Source: JBEBVQ01 sp037190845 (GTDB taxonomy: Bacteria > Bacteroidota > Bacteroidia > Chitinophagales > Chitinophagaceae). From it: a stretch of DNA of 64,000 nucleotides. The position numbers were made by a program, and so were the translations under genes. Location of the stretch: NCBI GenBank assembly GCA_037190845.1, contig JBBCJI010000003.1, forward strand, positions 62,001-126,000, written 5' to 3'. The notes beneath the pieces were generated by a model that made no database searches, was not told the origin of the DNA, and saw only the letters and a program-made list of their open reading frames with translations. Positions 7,938 to 16,709 of the stretch are shown here, piece after piece (position 1 is the first letter of the stretch; each line of letters starts with the position of its first letter).

Positions 7938-10900
7938 TTAATTCAGGCTCCTGAAGTCTACCGGCACCAGCTTGCTGACACCCGGCTCCTGCATTGTAAC
8001 GCCGTAGATCACATCTACCGCTGCCATCGTCTGCTTGTTGTGCGTCACGATAATAAACTGTGAGTTATCGGAAAATTTCCGGATCATCTGGGTGAATTTA
8101 CCCACGTTGGCATCGTCGAGCGGTGCATCCACTTCATCGAGGATACAGAACGGTGCAGGCTTGATCAGATATATCGCAAAGAGGAAAGCCGTTGACGTCA
8201 GCGTCTTCTCTCCACCCGAAAGCTGTGTAAGTGTACTCGGGCGCTTTCCTTTGGGCTGGGCATATATTTCGATACCGCTGTCTGCTACATTATCCGGATC
8301 GGTCAGCCGCAGATCGCAGGTATCTTCTTCCGTAAACAAAGCCTTGAACACCTGGATGAAATTGGTACGCACCATATCAAACGTTTCACGGAATCGTGTA
8401 TTGGCCGTGTTTTCTACTTCTTCTATGGTAGCCAGGAGTGAATCTTTCGCGTTTTCCAGATCGGTCTTTTGCTCTACGATGAAGTCATGACGCGCTTTCA
8501 TTTCCGTATATGCTTCGATCGCAGTAGGATTTATTTCTCCCATGTTTTCCAGGCGCTTCTTGATCTTTTCCGTTTCGGCCATCAGCTCTTCTACGGTTTG
8601 CTCACCGGCACGTGCCTGATCCAGTATTTCATCAAGATTTACCTTAAACTCCACACTCAGACGTTCTTTCATACCGGCCAGCTGTAGCTTCATTTCATTC
8701 AGCTTGTCTTTGATGCCGTTGAGCAATGTCTCTGCATGTTCCTTTTCACGACGTTTCTGATTAAGCTGGCTTTCCTGTGCAGATACCGTATTCCTGAATT
8801 CGTAATAAACACGGTCTTTTTCATTCAGCGTTTTTTCTTCCGCCTCCTTTTTTTGCAACAGCTCGTACAATTCCTGATCACCGCCGTGCAGCTTACTTTC
8901 CGTTTCAGCCAGTTGAGCAGCAGTCTGCTGCAATTGATCCTCATTACCGGTGATCTGGCGTTTGAGATCGGCCAGTTGATTGGTACGGAAGCTGTGTTCC
9001 TGCTTCAATCCTTCGATCTTGCTTTGCTGACGGGTGTACTGGATATTGTGCTGGTTATATTGTTGTGTAGCAAAGTTGAAATCCTGCTCTACTGCCTGGA
9101 ACTCCTGTTGCGCCTGCTGGCCACGTTGCTGCAGTTCCTGCAATGTCGCTGTGATCTGCTCCAGTTCTTCTCTTGTCCCGGCGATGCTTTCATGCGTATG
9201 ATCCAGTTGTTCCTGAATATCCTGCAGGCGATTATTGCCCTGCTGGTTCAGGTGTTCAAAATTTTCTACCCGGTTCCCCAGATTAACGATATGATTTTGC
9301 AACCGGTTTATTTCCTGCCGGGTTTGCTCAATCGCCTTATCATTCAGTTCCTGGTTGAACCCGGTAATCTGCGTATGCGTGTCGGAGATATGCTGTTTGA
9401 GCGTAGTCGTGGATTGCGTAAGCGTTTCAATCTCTTTGGCCAGACGCTCAAGGTTCTTGGCACGGCCAATCTTATTACCTTCAAACGCGCCTATAGAGCC
9501 TCCCCCCAACGTGTATTTGCCACGTATCATCTTCCCGCTCTTATCTACCAGCACACTACCATTTTCCAAAGGAGCATCCGCAACCGACATACCTTCTTCT
9601 GCAATATACACATGACCCAGCAGATGCTCTGCCAGAGGACGGTATGCTTCTTCAACATCTACAACACTTAATGCAGGAATGGCATTTGCCGGTGCGGTAT
9701 GCGTTGTGCGGGAGATGCCGGCCAACTGACCCAATACAAAAAAATTGGCTTTCCCTTTTTTATTGCTTTCCAGCAGGTGTACGGCTTCCACCGCTTCCTG
9801 CATATTGTTTACGAGGTAATAGTTCAGGTAGCTGTCGAGCAGATTTTCGAGTGCCGTACGATATTCATCTTTTACGACAAATACATCCGAAAGCAGCGGG
9901 GCATTGCTATTCCAGTCTTTGTGTTTCTTTAAGAATTTAATGCTGTCCGGGTATCCTTCAAGGCTGTCGACCAGGGATTTGAGCAGGTCATGTTCGTTGC
10001 GCCGGCTGTCGAGCTTTCGGTTTTCCTCTACCAAGGTTGCACGAAGCGATTCAAGCTGTTCCTGACTTTGCAATATCTTGTTTTTCACTTCTTCCTGCCG
10101 GGTAACCAGATTTTGCAACTCGTCCTGACGTTCCTGCAATTGTCCTTCCGCTTCTTCACGTTCACGGCTGATTACTGTGATCTGAGCATTCCGGTTTGTT
10201 TTTTCATCCTGCACCTGTTGCATGCTGCGTTGCAGATTCATTACAGAAGTATCCGCAACAGCCACTTTCTTTTCTGCATCAAACTGGTGGCGTTGTTTTT
10301 CCTGATATTCCTGACGAAGCTGCTCAAGGCTAAGTTTCTTCTCATCAAAGGCTTCCCGTTTTTCATCTACGGTATTACGCAGGGTTTCGAGCTGGTCCCG
10401 CAATTCATCAAGCACACCGGTTTCTTCGGCAATCTGGGTTCCCGCAAAACTTATAGACTCTTCGAGCTGCTTCAGTTGATGACCGGCGCCTGCCAGAAAC
10501 TCATTGAGGTTTTTTTCCCGTTCTTTGAGATGCTCGAAACGTTGAGCTGCCAGTTTTTTATCACTTTCCAACTGACGGACACGATTTACCAGCTCATTAA
10601 ACTGCTTTTGCAACCCATTCAACTCCTGCTCTTTCTCAATCAACCGTACCTTATCTTTTTCTACCGCAGCTTCTTCACCGGCTACTGCGGCTTCCAACCG
10701 GGTTTTATGATCGGTTTCCCGGTCATGTTGTTCGTTCAGCTCACGGTACTGATCGTTGAAGTGTTCCAACGATGCCTTTGCCAGCTCAATACTGATCTCC
10801 TTATACCCTTCCTTGATCTGGAAATAGCGCTCTGCTTTTTTAGCCTGGTTTTCGAGTGTCCTCAGGTTATTACCGATCTCAAACAGCAGGTCTTCTATAC

Positions 10901-11468
10901 GGGCAAGATCCTGCTGGGTAGCTTCCAGCTTTTGTTTGGCTTCTTTTTTACGGGTTTTATAGATTGATATCCCGGCAGCTTGTTCCAACATCCGGCGCCG
11001 CGAACCGTCTTTATCTTTGATGATATCGTCTACCATTCCCAGCTCAATGATGGCATAAGAATCATTGCTTACACCCGTATCGAGGAAGAGATTATGAATG
11101 TCTTTGAGACGGCAGGCTACATCATTGAGGCGGTATTCGCTCTCTCCGTTCTTATAGAATTTACGGGTTATCGTTACGGTCGTAAACTCGGTAGGAAGCA
11201 GGTTTCGTGTATTCTCAAATGTTAGTGATACCTCAGCCATACCACTACCGGAGCGTGTACGGGATCCGTTAAAGATCAGATCTTCGAGATTATCAGAACG
11301 AAGCGACTTGATCTTATGTTCACCGATCACCCAACGGATAGCATCTACAATATTAGATTTCCCACAGCCGTTCGGGCCTACAATTCCGGTAATAGGATGA
11401 TCCAGCACTACGTGGGTCTTATCCGCAAAAGATTTAAACCCTTTTATTTCCAACGATTTTAACCGCAA
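7938..11468 (-). CDS. smc: Chromosome segregation protein SMC
   Basis: 1176 residues, normal SMC size. SMC dimers extrude DNA loops and organise the origin region with ScpA/ScpB. The N-terminal Walker A is GPNGCGKSNIVDA, followed by two long coiled-coil arms with a hinge around residues 500-680. The C-terminal signature is LSGGEKTLTSTAF and Walker B is FCILDEVDAPLDD. The start codon is TTG at 11468, giving MRLKSLEIKGFKSFADKT, which matches the conserved N-terminus exactly. A TATTTTTG promoter box lies 22 nt upstream. Confidence 0.97.
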   Translation of the reverse strand: MRLKSLEIKGFKSFADKTHVVLDHPITGIVGPNGCGKSNIVDAIRWVIGEHKIKSLRSDNLEDLIFNGSRTRSGSGMAEVSLTFENTRNLLPTEFTTVTITRKFYKNGESEYRLNDVACRLKDIHNLFLDTGVSNDSYAIIELGMVDDIIKDKDGSRRRMLEQAAGISIYKTRKKEAKQKLEATQQDLARIEDLLFEIGNNLRTLENQAKKAERYFQIKEGYKEISIELAKASLEHFNDQYRELNEQHDRETDHKTRLEAAVAGEEAAVEKDKVRLIEKEQELNGLQKQFNELVNRVRQLESDKKLAAQRFEHLKEREKNLNEFLAGAGHQLKQLEESISFAGTQIAEETGVLDELRDQLETLRNTVDEKREAFDEKKLSLEQLRQEYQEKQRHQFDAEKKVAVADTSVMNLQRSMQQVQDEKTNRNAQITVISREREEAEGQLQERQDELQNLVTRQEEVKNKILQSQEQLESLRATLVEENRKLDSRRNEHDLLKSLVDSLEGYPDSIKFLKKHKDWNSNAPLLSDVFVVKDEYRTALENLLDSYLNYYLVNNMQEAVEAVHLLESNKKGKANFFVLGQLAGISRTTHTAPANAIPALSVVDVEEAYRPLAEHLLGHVYIAEEGMSVADAPLENGSVLVDKSGKMIRGKYTLGGGSIGAFEGNKIGRAKNLERLAKEIETLTQSTTTLKQHISDTHTQITGFNQELNDKAIEQTRQEINRLQNHIVNLGNRVENFEHLNQQGNNRLQDIQEQLDHTHESIAGTREELEQITATLQELQQRGQQAQQEFQAVEQDFNFATQQYNQHNIQYTRQQSKIEGLKQEHSFRTNQLADLKRQITGNEDQLQQTAAQLAETESKLHGGDQELYELLQKKEAEEKTLNEKDRVYYEFRNTVSAQESQLNQKRREKEHAETLLNGIKDKLNEMKLQLAGMKERLSVEFKVNLDEILDQARAGEQTVEELMAETEKIKKRLENMGEINPTAIEAYTEMKARHDFIVEQKTDLENAKDSLLATIEEVENTANTRFRETFDMVRTNFIQVFKALFTEEDTCDLRLTDPDNVADSGIEIYAQPKGKRPSTLTQLSGGEKTLTSTAFLFAIYLIKPAPFCILDEVDAPLDDANVGKFTQMIRKFSDNSQFIIVTHNKQTMAAVDVIYGVTMQEPGVSKLVPVDFRSLN

Positions 11469-11490
11469 AGCACAATTTTTTGAAAGAACG

Positions 11491-11498
11491 CAAAAATA
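11491..11498 (-). promoter_or_regulatory. -7 box TATTTTTG for smc
   Basis: TATTTTTGCG on the minus strand, 22 nt before the TTG start. Confidence 0.55.
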
Positions 11499-11665
11499 AT
11501 CAATTTGAAGGAGGATTTTCTACCTCAGCTCAAAGCACAACAACACATGCATTATCAATTTATTAAATGTCATCATTAAAATTTTATGAAAAAATGCGAT
11601 AACCTTAAGATCACGGTCAACAACAAGAAGATTATTCATAACTTCATGTTAATCAACATTGTCAG

Positions 11666-11705
11666 GATCACGGATTAGACGGATTAATGGATTGCACGGA
11701 TTATG
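11666..11705 (+). repeat. Left 40-nt direct repeat of the GxxExxY element
   Basis: Starts GATCACGGATTAGACGG and ends GCACGGATTATG; the final ATG is the start codon of the GxxExxY gene. Confidence 0.9.
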
Positions 11706-12083
11706 GGCGTGGTACTGAAATACAGGGAAATAACGGAGAAGATTATCGGAGCTTCGTTTGAAGTACATAAGTTTCTGGGCAATGGTTTTCAGGAAGTGAT
11801 TTACCAGCGTGCGTTAGCTTATGAAATGCGAATGGCAGGATTGGAATTTGCAAGGGAAATAACACAGAAGATTTATTACAAGAATTTGCCCGACCCAATA
11901 GGAATCCGGAGAGCGGATTTTGTAGTGGAAGACAAAGTGCTGGTGGAGTTGAAGGCTACCATCCAGTTAGAAGATGTACATCTGGCACAGGCACTCAATT
12001 ACCTGAAGGTATACAAGCTGGAAGTAGGATTGCTGGTTAATTTCGGCAGTAAAAGTTTAACTTTTAAAAGGTTGGTATTATGA
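11703..12083 (+). CDS. GxxExxY family protein (predicted PD-(D/E)xK-fold)
   Basis: 126 residues. The family-defining GxxExxY motif is GFQEVIY at residues 28-34, after the helix ITEKIIGASFEVHKFLGNG. Downstream, Asp71 and Glu81-Leu-Lys83 in RRADFVVEDKVLVELKA form a D...ExK arrangement like PD-(D/E)xK nucleases; this is my reading of the pattern, and I know no experimental function. Family members are usually about 120-130 residues, so it is intact. It lies alone between 40-nt repeats that include its first and last codons, suggesting that gene and repeats move as one unit. Confidence 0.88.
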   Translation: MGVVLKYREITEKIIGASFEVHKFLGNGFQEVIYQRALAYEMRMAGLEFAREITQKIYYKNLPDPIGIRRADFVVEDKVLVELKATIQLEDVHLAQALNYLKVYKLEVGLLVNFGSKSLTFKRLVL

Positions 12084-12121
12084 TCACGGAATAGGCGGAT
12101 TAATGGATTGCACGGATTATG
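12082..12121 (+). repeat. Right 40-nt direct repeat of the GxxExxY element
   Basis: Starts GATCACGGAATAGGCGG and ends GCACGGATTATG. It differs from the left copy at two positions, and its first two bases complete the TGA stop codon. Confidence 0.9.
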
Positions 12122-12139
12122 ATTCGGTGTAATTGAAAA

Positions 12140-12177
12140 AATCCGTGTTATCTGAGTAATCCGGACTAATCCGTGAT
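12140..12177 (-). repeat. Inverted copy of the GxxExxY element repeat
   Basis: Read on the minus strand it gives ATCACGGATTAG, then CCGGATTA and ACACGGATT, an imperfect inverted version of the 40-nt repeat. Confidence 0.8.
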
Positions 12178-12193
12178 GCTGATGTAAAGGTGC

Positions 12194-13732
12194 TTACAAC
12201 CACTTCCGGAGCGACTCTGCAGTTTCTGTTTTATCCCGCAGCTTTGCTACCAGCCATGCAGCCAGCACGCTGTTGATGTTCACCGTCGTGCTGTCCCACT
12301 GCACATCGGTTTTCCGGTTACGGGAAAAATAACGCGTCGTAAATTTAAAGTTATAGTGATCCCGGTACAGCCACCGGTACAGCCTGCGAAAGGCTCCAAC
12401 CATCTTCTGCAGGATAAACGGATATCGCTCTTTCCGGATCGCTATACCAAGCGGATGAAAAAAGTTCGTAAACAGCACATGGTCGTATAAAGTACGGCCG
12501 ATCTTATACCTGTGATCCACGTTTTGAAAAAACAATACCAGCTCTTTATCCCACAGCGGCATCAGGTGTTCATAACCCCAAAACTCATACGCCCTATTGG
12601 AGTTGATGATAAATTTTGCCTGGCGCTCTTTAAGATTCCAATTTTCAAAGTTTTCAGCCGGAGGGATTGCCCGGAGCGTGTTTAATATATGTTCTTGAAA
12701 AACAGACTTGTCTCCTTTTCGGAGTGTGTAGTGCCTTTTGATAATGGCATCCGTGAGATTTTCCTGCGTCAGACCAGGCACCAGATGGCCACCGGAAATA
12801 AAATCACCGGTATGCCCCGGCACAAATACGGCATCTTCTGGAATAAGGTGCTGCTGCTTCAGAAATTTCACAGCGAAGAAATCCTGCAAAAAGACAGCCG
12901 AAGTACCGTTTGTACAAAACGGAATGTAGTTATCCAGTTCATCGTCGTTCCATAACGATGCGATATTTCCATTCGTATAAGGAACAAAATACCATTCATA
13001 GTCCAGCTTTGCCGCTACTTTTTTTGAAACCTGTACCTCCCTGTCGAGCCGGCTTCCGTAGGTAAAACAGACTACCTTTTTGTAATTGTGTTTTTTCAGC
13101 AGGCAGGCAATCAGCCGGGAATCATATCCACCACTTAGCGGCAATACAGCCGTCCTGCCAGCCAAAGCAGCGACAAGCCGCTTGCCTGTATCATCAAAAA
13201 TGCGGCACAGTTGATCCGTGAGTGCATCAAACGGTAAATCTATTTTATTGTCTGTGGCGTAGGTATGGTAGAACTGACGGATAATCTGCGGACCGGCAAT
13301 AACGTATTCACCTGCCTGCACCTGGTGAATGCCGGTAAAAAAAGTATCATTGCAGGTAGTATAACCGGTATATAGGAATTCGTTTACGGCTCCTTCCTGC
13401 AGCGTAAAATGATCTCCTATGACCTCATAAACAGCATCGGAAACAATCAGTCTGCCATTTTTTTCTGCATAAAACAAGGGAAATGTCCGGGTGCGGTCAA
13501 CCGCAAAAAAAACACTATGTTCTCTTTGCACAATCACCGAGAAAAGGCCGTTGAACTTTTTAAGTATCTCTTCGAAATCTTCCGCAGTAGTCATTGTTTC
13601 AAAAACACCGGCCAGGCTGTCTTCCCGCAACAATTCGTTCCGTTCATTCCAGGCATATCCTTTTACGGAAATCCCGTTGAGGGAAAACCATGTATAACCG
13701 TATTGATAAACGAGCCGGACGTCTACCTGCAT
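12194..13732 (-). CDS. Asparagine synthase-like protein without the N-terminal catalytic cysteine
   Basis: 512 residues from ATG 13732, which overlaps the end of the upstream flippase gene by 10 bp; the frame stays open further upstream. The N-terminal half resembles the Ntn-type glutaminase domain (LFSVIVQREHSVFFAVDRTRT) but begins MQVDVRL, so the essential Cys2 of AsnB is absent. The C-terminal half has the ATP-pyrophosphatase loop LPLSGGYDSR (residues 198-206) and PGHTGDFISGGH. It would bind ATP and activate a carboxylate but could not use glutamine itself. Related proteins occur in polysaccharide and lasso-peptide clusters. The pairing with a flippase suggests glycan amidation, as an inference. 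Confidence 0.8.
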   Translation of the reverse strand: MQVDVRLVYQYGYTWFSLNGISVKGYAWNERNELLREDSLAGVFETMTTAEDFEEILKKFNGLFSVIVQREHSVFFAVDRTRTFPLFYAEKNGRLIVSDAVYEVIGDHFTLQEGAVNEFLYTGYTTCNDTFFTGIHQVQAGEYVIAGPQIIRQFYHTYATDNKIDLPFDALTDQLCRIFDDTGKRLVAALAGRTAVLPLSGGYDSRLIACLLKKHNYKKVVCFTYGSRLDREVQVSKKVAAKLDYEWYFVPYTNGNIASLWNDDELDNYIPFCTNGTSAVFLQDFFAVKFLKQQHLIPEDAVFVPGHTGDFISGGHLVPGLTQENLTDAIIKRHYTLRKGDKSVFQEHILNTLRAIPPAENFENWNLKERQAKFIINSNRAYEFWGYEHLMPLWDKELVLFFQNVDHRYKIGRTLYDHVLFTNFFHPLGIAIRKERYPFILQKMVGAFRRLYRWLYRDHYNFKFTTRYFSRNRKTDVQWDSTTVNINSVLAAWLVAKLRDKTETAESLRKWL

Positions 13733-15081
13733 AGTAATAGCCTGATTATAAGAAGCGGGACGACCCCTGTTGTAAGCGCCAGTAAAGTATGTCCTAAGAT
13801 AGCTGTTTTCCTGATCCCGACAGACGATAATAAGTAAAAAATAAAAATGAAGAAGATCAATGCACCCACAACCCCGAATAAAAGAACAGTAAGATGTGCG
13901 TCGAAATGCAGTAATACGCACAATAAGAGTGTTGCAAACCTCGAACAGAAAATGACAGATTGCAGCACCAGACCTTGCCTCTGCTTTTCCTGAACGAAGA
14001 AAAGATTAGACAATGGAGACGATATAAACACAAACAGCACCCACACACTCAGCATTTGAGCATATTGGCCGGCTACCGCCCATTCGGCGCCGAATATCCA
14101 GCCGAATATTTCTTCACCAAACACAAGGATCATGCATAATGGGAAAACCCCTGCCCAGAGGAGTGTTTTGTATAAGCTCCAGGTAATGTCGCGCAGCTTC
14201 TGACTGTCATGCTTATGCTCCGCCGCTTTCTGGAAAAACACATGCCCGAGCGCCGATCCCATCATGGTCATCGGAGCATTCAAAACCTTCTGGGCAAAGG
14301 CATACCAGCCAACCACCGCTCCAGAAAAAAACACGGAGAAAACAAATACAGGAAGCTGCAGGGAAGCTGCATTTAAAAAATGTGCCGGCAAGGTAAACTT
14401 CGGAAAATCACGGTAACGTTTTGCCGCAAACTTTAATCCCCTGAAGTCATTCAGTTTTTCTCCTGCTTCCCGTGCATCCTTATGAAAGATGCGCCACAGA
14501 CGAAGATTACCTGCGAACAGGGATGCAAGATATCCTGCCATTAAGCCGAATGATTGCCCCCCCGCGAACCCGGCGCCGACCTGAACAGCGCCATCGGTAG
14601 CAGAACGGACCGTCAGCGCCCCGGCAATCCGGTTGTATGATTTTTGCCTGATGCCGTAATAACGCAGGGATTCAAACACCCCGTTCAGCAGCACTGCCAG
14701 CGGGATCAGGTATAACCAGAAATCCATCCTGCTGTCGGCAAAAAGCGAAATCAACGACCGGTGCGTGGATCCTATCAATATCAAAACAAAAAGAGAAAAA
14801 AGAAACGTAAGGCAAAGGGACAGCCGGAGCAGCCGCCGTGCCCGTTTCGCCTGTGTGGGCAGCACGATCGCTACCTCATACCGGCCGGTGGCAACGATGG
14901 TAAGCAATGTAGTAATGGATACAAAAAGAGCCAGTAATCCGAAATCACCGGGTGTGTACAGCCGGGTGAGGACGGGAGCGATCAATAACGGTATGGCCTG
15001 GGCAATGGTCGTGCCTGTTGCCAATGTGATGACATTCCTGAAAAAATCATGCTCCCTGACCCTTTTTAATAAGTTACTCAT
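13723..15081 (-). CDS. Wzx-like lipid-linked oligosaccharide flippase (MOP superfamily)
   Basis: 452 residues with about 12 hydrophobic segments. The N-terminal part (NVITLATGTTIAQAIPLLIAPVLTRLYTPGDFG) is the characteristic opening of polysaccharide biosynthesis transporters of the Wzx/MOP type, which flip undecaprenyl-linked units across the inner membrane. It is the first gene of a two-gene unit with the asparagine-synthase-like gene, with a 10-bp overlap. No glycosyltransferase or polymerase gene adjoins it, which is unusual for a Wzx and leaves the substrate open. Confidence 0.88.
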   Translation of the reverse strand: MSNLLKRVREHDFFRNVITLATGTTIAQAIPLLIAPVLTRLYTPGDFGLLALFVSITTLLTIVATGRYEVAIVLPTQAKRARRLLRLSLCLTFLFSLFVLILIGSTHRSLISLFADSRMDFWLYLIPLAVLLNGVFESLRYYGIRQKSYNRIAGALTVRSATDGAVQVGAGFAGGQSFGLMAGYLASLFAGNLRLWRIFHKDAREAGEKLNDFRGLKFAAKRYRDFPKFTLPAHFLNAASLQLPVFVFSVFFSGAVVGWYAFAQKVLNAPMTMMGSALGHVFFQKAAEHKHDSQKLRDITWSLYKTLLWAGVFPLCMILVFGEEIFGWIFGAEWAVAGQYAQMLSVWVLFVFISSPLSNLFFVQEKQRQGLVLQSVIFCSRFATLLLCVLLHFDAHLTVLLFGVVGALIFFIFIFYLLSSVGIRKTAILGHTLLALTTGVVPLLIIRLLLCR

Positions 15082-15227
15082 CCGTGGCTACAGGAAAATA
15101 GTAAAGCACAAACTGTGCTGCACACATACGTTGTTACAAAAGAAACAAAATAAGTCGAATTTTATTGTATGTGCACGACGCAGGGACAAGCAATTACCTG
15201 TCTCTGTTAACGTAGTTCCAAAAAAAA

Positions 15228-15250
15228 GACAGGCCATGACCTGTCTCTAC
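15228..15250. repeat. GACAGG hairpin, remnant of a TAGAGAC-type repeat
   Basis: GACAGG (15228-15233) pairs with CCTGTC (15240-15245), followed by TCTAC. Together with a similar ACCTGTCTC at 15196-15204, it looks like a decayed relative of the GTAGAGACG repeat at 24481-24508. Confidence 0.45.
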
Positions 15251-15279
15251 ACCGTATTTTCTATAAAATTACCGTTTGA

Positions 15280-15501
15280 TCAATACTCATCTTCGGGGAA
15301 GAAAAAGTCGTCCTGTGTCGGATAATCCGGCCATATCTCCTCAATGCTCTCATAAAGCTCATTCTCTTCTTCCAGTTCCTGAAGGTTTTCTATTACCTCA
15401 AGCGGTGCGCCCGAACGGATTGCATAATCAATCAGTTCATCTTTAGTTGCCGGCCAGGGTGCATCCTCCAGGTAAGAAGCCAATTCTAACGTCCAGAACA
15501 T
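15280..15501 (-). CDS. DUF2795 family small acidic protein
   Basis: 73 residues: MFWTLELASYLEDAPWPATKDELIDYAIRSGAP is the DUF2795 pattern (aLe-yLe-a-wPatk-eLi--A---Gap--v---L). The C-terminus is very acidic (DDFFFPEDEY). Function is unknown; small helix-turn-helix-like folds have been suggested for the family. Its promoter box TACATTTG lies 35 nt upstream. It is divergent from the LolD-type gene, with a 22-bp inverted repeat between. Confidence 0.85.
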   Translation of the reverse strand: MFWTLELASYLEDAPWPATKDELIDYAIRSGAPLEVIENLQELEEENELYESIEEIWPDYPTQDDFFFPEDEY

Positions 15502-15536
15502 ATGATTATATTTTATGTTTTATTTTCGGATTTTGG

Positions 15537-15544
15537 CAAATGTA
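15537..15544 (-). promoter_or_regulatory. -7 box TACATTTG for the DUF2795 gene
   Basis: TACATTTG on the minus strand, 35 nt before the ATG at 15501. Confidence 0.5.
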
Positions 15545-15591
15545 AGTGTTCGGTCATGAAATACAAATTTTATTTACCTACCTTAGCTAAG

Positions 15592-15644
15592 TTATGAGTT
15601 ATGAACGATGAGTTATGAATTCACTCATCGTTCATAACTCATAA
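15592..15644. repeat. Perfect 22-bp inverted repeat upstream of lolD
   Basis: Arm 15592-15613 (TTATGAGTTATGAACGATGAG...) is exactly complementary to 15623-15644, with a 9-nt loop. The arm itself contains the directly repeated word GAGTTATGAA. It ends 19 nt before the lolD start, so in an RNA the hairpin would stand next to the ribosome-binding region. Confidence 0.9.
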
Positions 15645-15663
15645 TTAATAATTTAAGATATCC

Positions 15664-16341
15664 ATGCTGGTTGCCCATAACCTACATAAAAAGTATACCG
15701 GCCTGACGGTGGTAAACGATGTTTCCTTGCACATAAAAAAGGGAGAAGTAGTAGCGATCACCGGCCCTTCGGGTGCGGGCAAAAGTACACTCCTGCATTT
15801 GCTGGGTGCGTTGGACAAGCCAGACGCAGGCGTTGTGACCATAAACGGCACGGATATTGCCCGCCTACCTGCCGGAAAGCAGGCGCGTTTCCGGAATGAA
15901 CACCTGGGGTTTGTATTCCAGTTTCACCATTTGCTGCCGGAATTCACGGCCGCGGAGAATGTAGCCATCCCACTGTGGATCAAAGGTGTGTCACATAAAA
16001 AAGCCATAGCGGAAGCCAAAGAAATATTGCATACCGTAGGCCTGGAAGACCGGCTGGAAAACAAGCCTTCTGAACTTTCAGGAGGAGAACAGCAGCGGGT
16101 AGCCATTGCACGTGCGCTGGTCAACAAGCCCTCTATTATTATGGCAGACGAGCCTACGGGCAACCTGGACAGCGTCAACGCCCGCTCGGTACACCAACTG
16201 TTCCTGGACCTGCGAAACCGGCTGGGACAGACGATCATTATGATCACACACAACGAAACACTGGCAGCGATGACAGACCGCACACTGGTCATGCGAGACG
16301 GATATATTGTTGAAGAACAGCTACATACACCTCAATCTTAA
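15664..16341 (+). CDS. lolD: ABC transporter ATP-binding protein, LolD type
   Basis: 225 residues with Walker A GPSGAGKST, Q-loop VFQFHHLLPEFTA, signature LSGGEQQRVAIARAL and Walker B IIMADEPTGNLDS. The HLLPEFTAxENVAIPL stretch is characteristic of the LolD/MacB-type ATPases that power lipoprotein release from the inner membrane (LolCDE). The permease gene is not adjacent, so assignment to Lol rather than another MacB-like system is likely but not proven. A perfect 22-bp inverted repeat lies just upstream. Confidence 0.87.
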   Translation: MLVAHNLHKKYTGLTVVNDVSLHIKKGEVVAITGPSGAGKSTLLHLLGALDKPDAGVVTINGTDIARLPAGKQARFRNEHLGFVFQFHHLLPEFTAAENVAIPLWIKGVSHKKAIAEAKEILHTVGLEDRLENKPSELSGGEQQRVAIARALVNKPSIIMADEPTGNLDSVNARSVHQLFLDLRNRLGQTIIMITHNETLAAMTDRTLVMRDGYIVEEQLHTPQS

Positions 16342-16382
16342 ACGTACCGCAACTGCTGCTAAAATCAAAAAAATTAATTCTC

Positions 16383-16412
16383 TTGTCCTTTTTGCTGAAA
16401 AGTATATTTTTG
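16383..16412 (+). promoter_or_regulatory. acpP promoter: TTG - 19 nt - TATTTTTG
   Basis: TTG at 16383-16385 and TATTTTTG at 16405-16412 have the ideal Bacteroidota -33/-7 spacing; the ATG follows 27 nt later. This is the clearest promoter in the window. Confidence 0.75.
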
Positions 16413-16439
16413 CACTCATAAAAATTAAATTACATAGCC

Positions 16440-16676
16440 ATGTCTGACATTGCAACTCGCGTAAAAAAAATCATTGTGGACAAATTAGGTGTCGACGAAG
16501 CAGAGGTTACTACAGAAGCAAGCTTCACTAATGACCTCGGTGCCGACTCTCTGGATACAGTAGAGTTGATCATGGAATTTGAGAAGGAATTCAACATCTC
16601 TATTCCTGACGAACAGGCTGAAACCATCACAACTGTTGGCCAGGCTATCTCTTATCTGGAAGAACACGTAAAGTAA
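16440..16676 (+). CDS. acpP: Acyl carrier protein
   Basis: 78 residues, acidic, with the phosphopantetheine attachment site LGADSLDTVELIMEFE; the Ser of DSL carries the prosthetic group. It shuttles acyl chains in type II fatty acid synthesis. It is the first gene of acpP-fabF-rnc, a conserved order, 33 bp ahead of fabF. The short spacing and strong promoter fit a highly expressed operon. Confidence 0.99.
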   Translation: MSDIATRVKKIIVDKLGVDEAEVTTEASFTNDLGADSLDTVELIMEFEKEFNISIPDEQAETITTVGQAISYLEEHVK

Positions 16677-16709
16677 TCTAATCTACACTTACTGTAACTA
16701 AAATTGTTA

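Larger units (their letters stand above)
11666..12177. mobile_element. Putative ~510-bp GxxExxY element bounded by repeats
   Basis: A single GxxExxY gene lies between two 40-nt direct repeats (38 of 40 identical). A third copy in inverted orientation (12140-12177) follows on the right, so the outer ends form imperfect terminal inverted repeats beginning ATCACGGATTAG. The start codon ATG (11703-11705) is the end of the left repeat, and the TGA stop (12081-12083) runs into the right one. I see no clear target-site duplication. The mobile nature is an inference from this architecture. Confidence 0.6.

Noticed and set aside
9990..10967. 325-codon hydrophobic plus-strand frame opposite smc
   Set aside because: Leu/Phe richness arises from the antisense of coiled-coil Glu/Lys/Gln codons.
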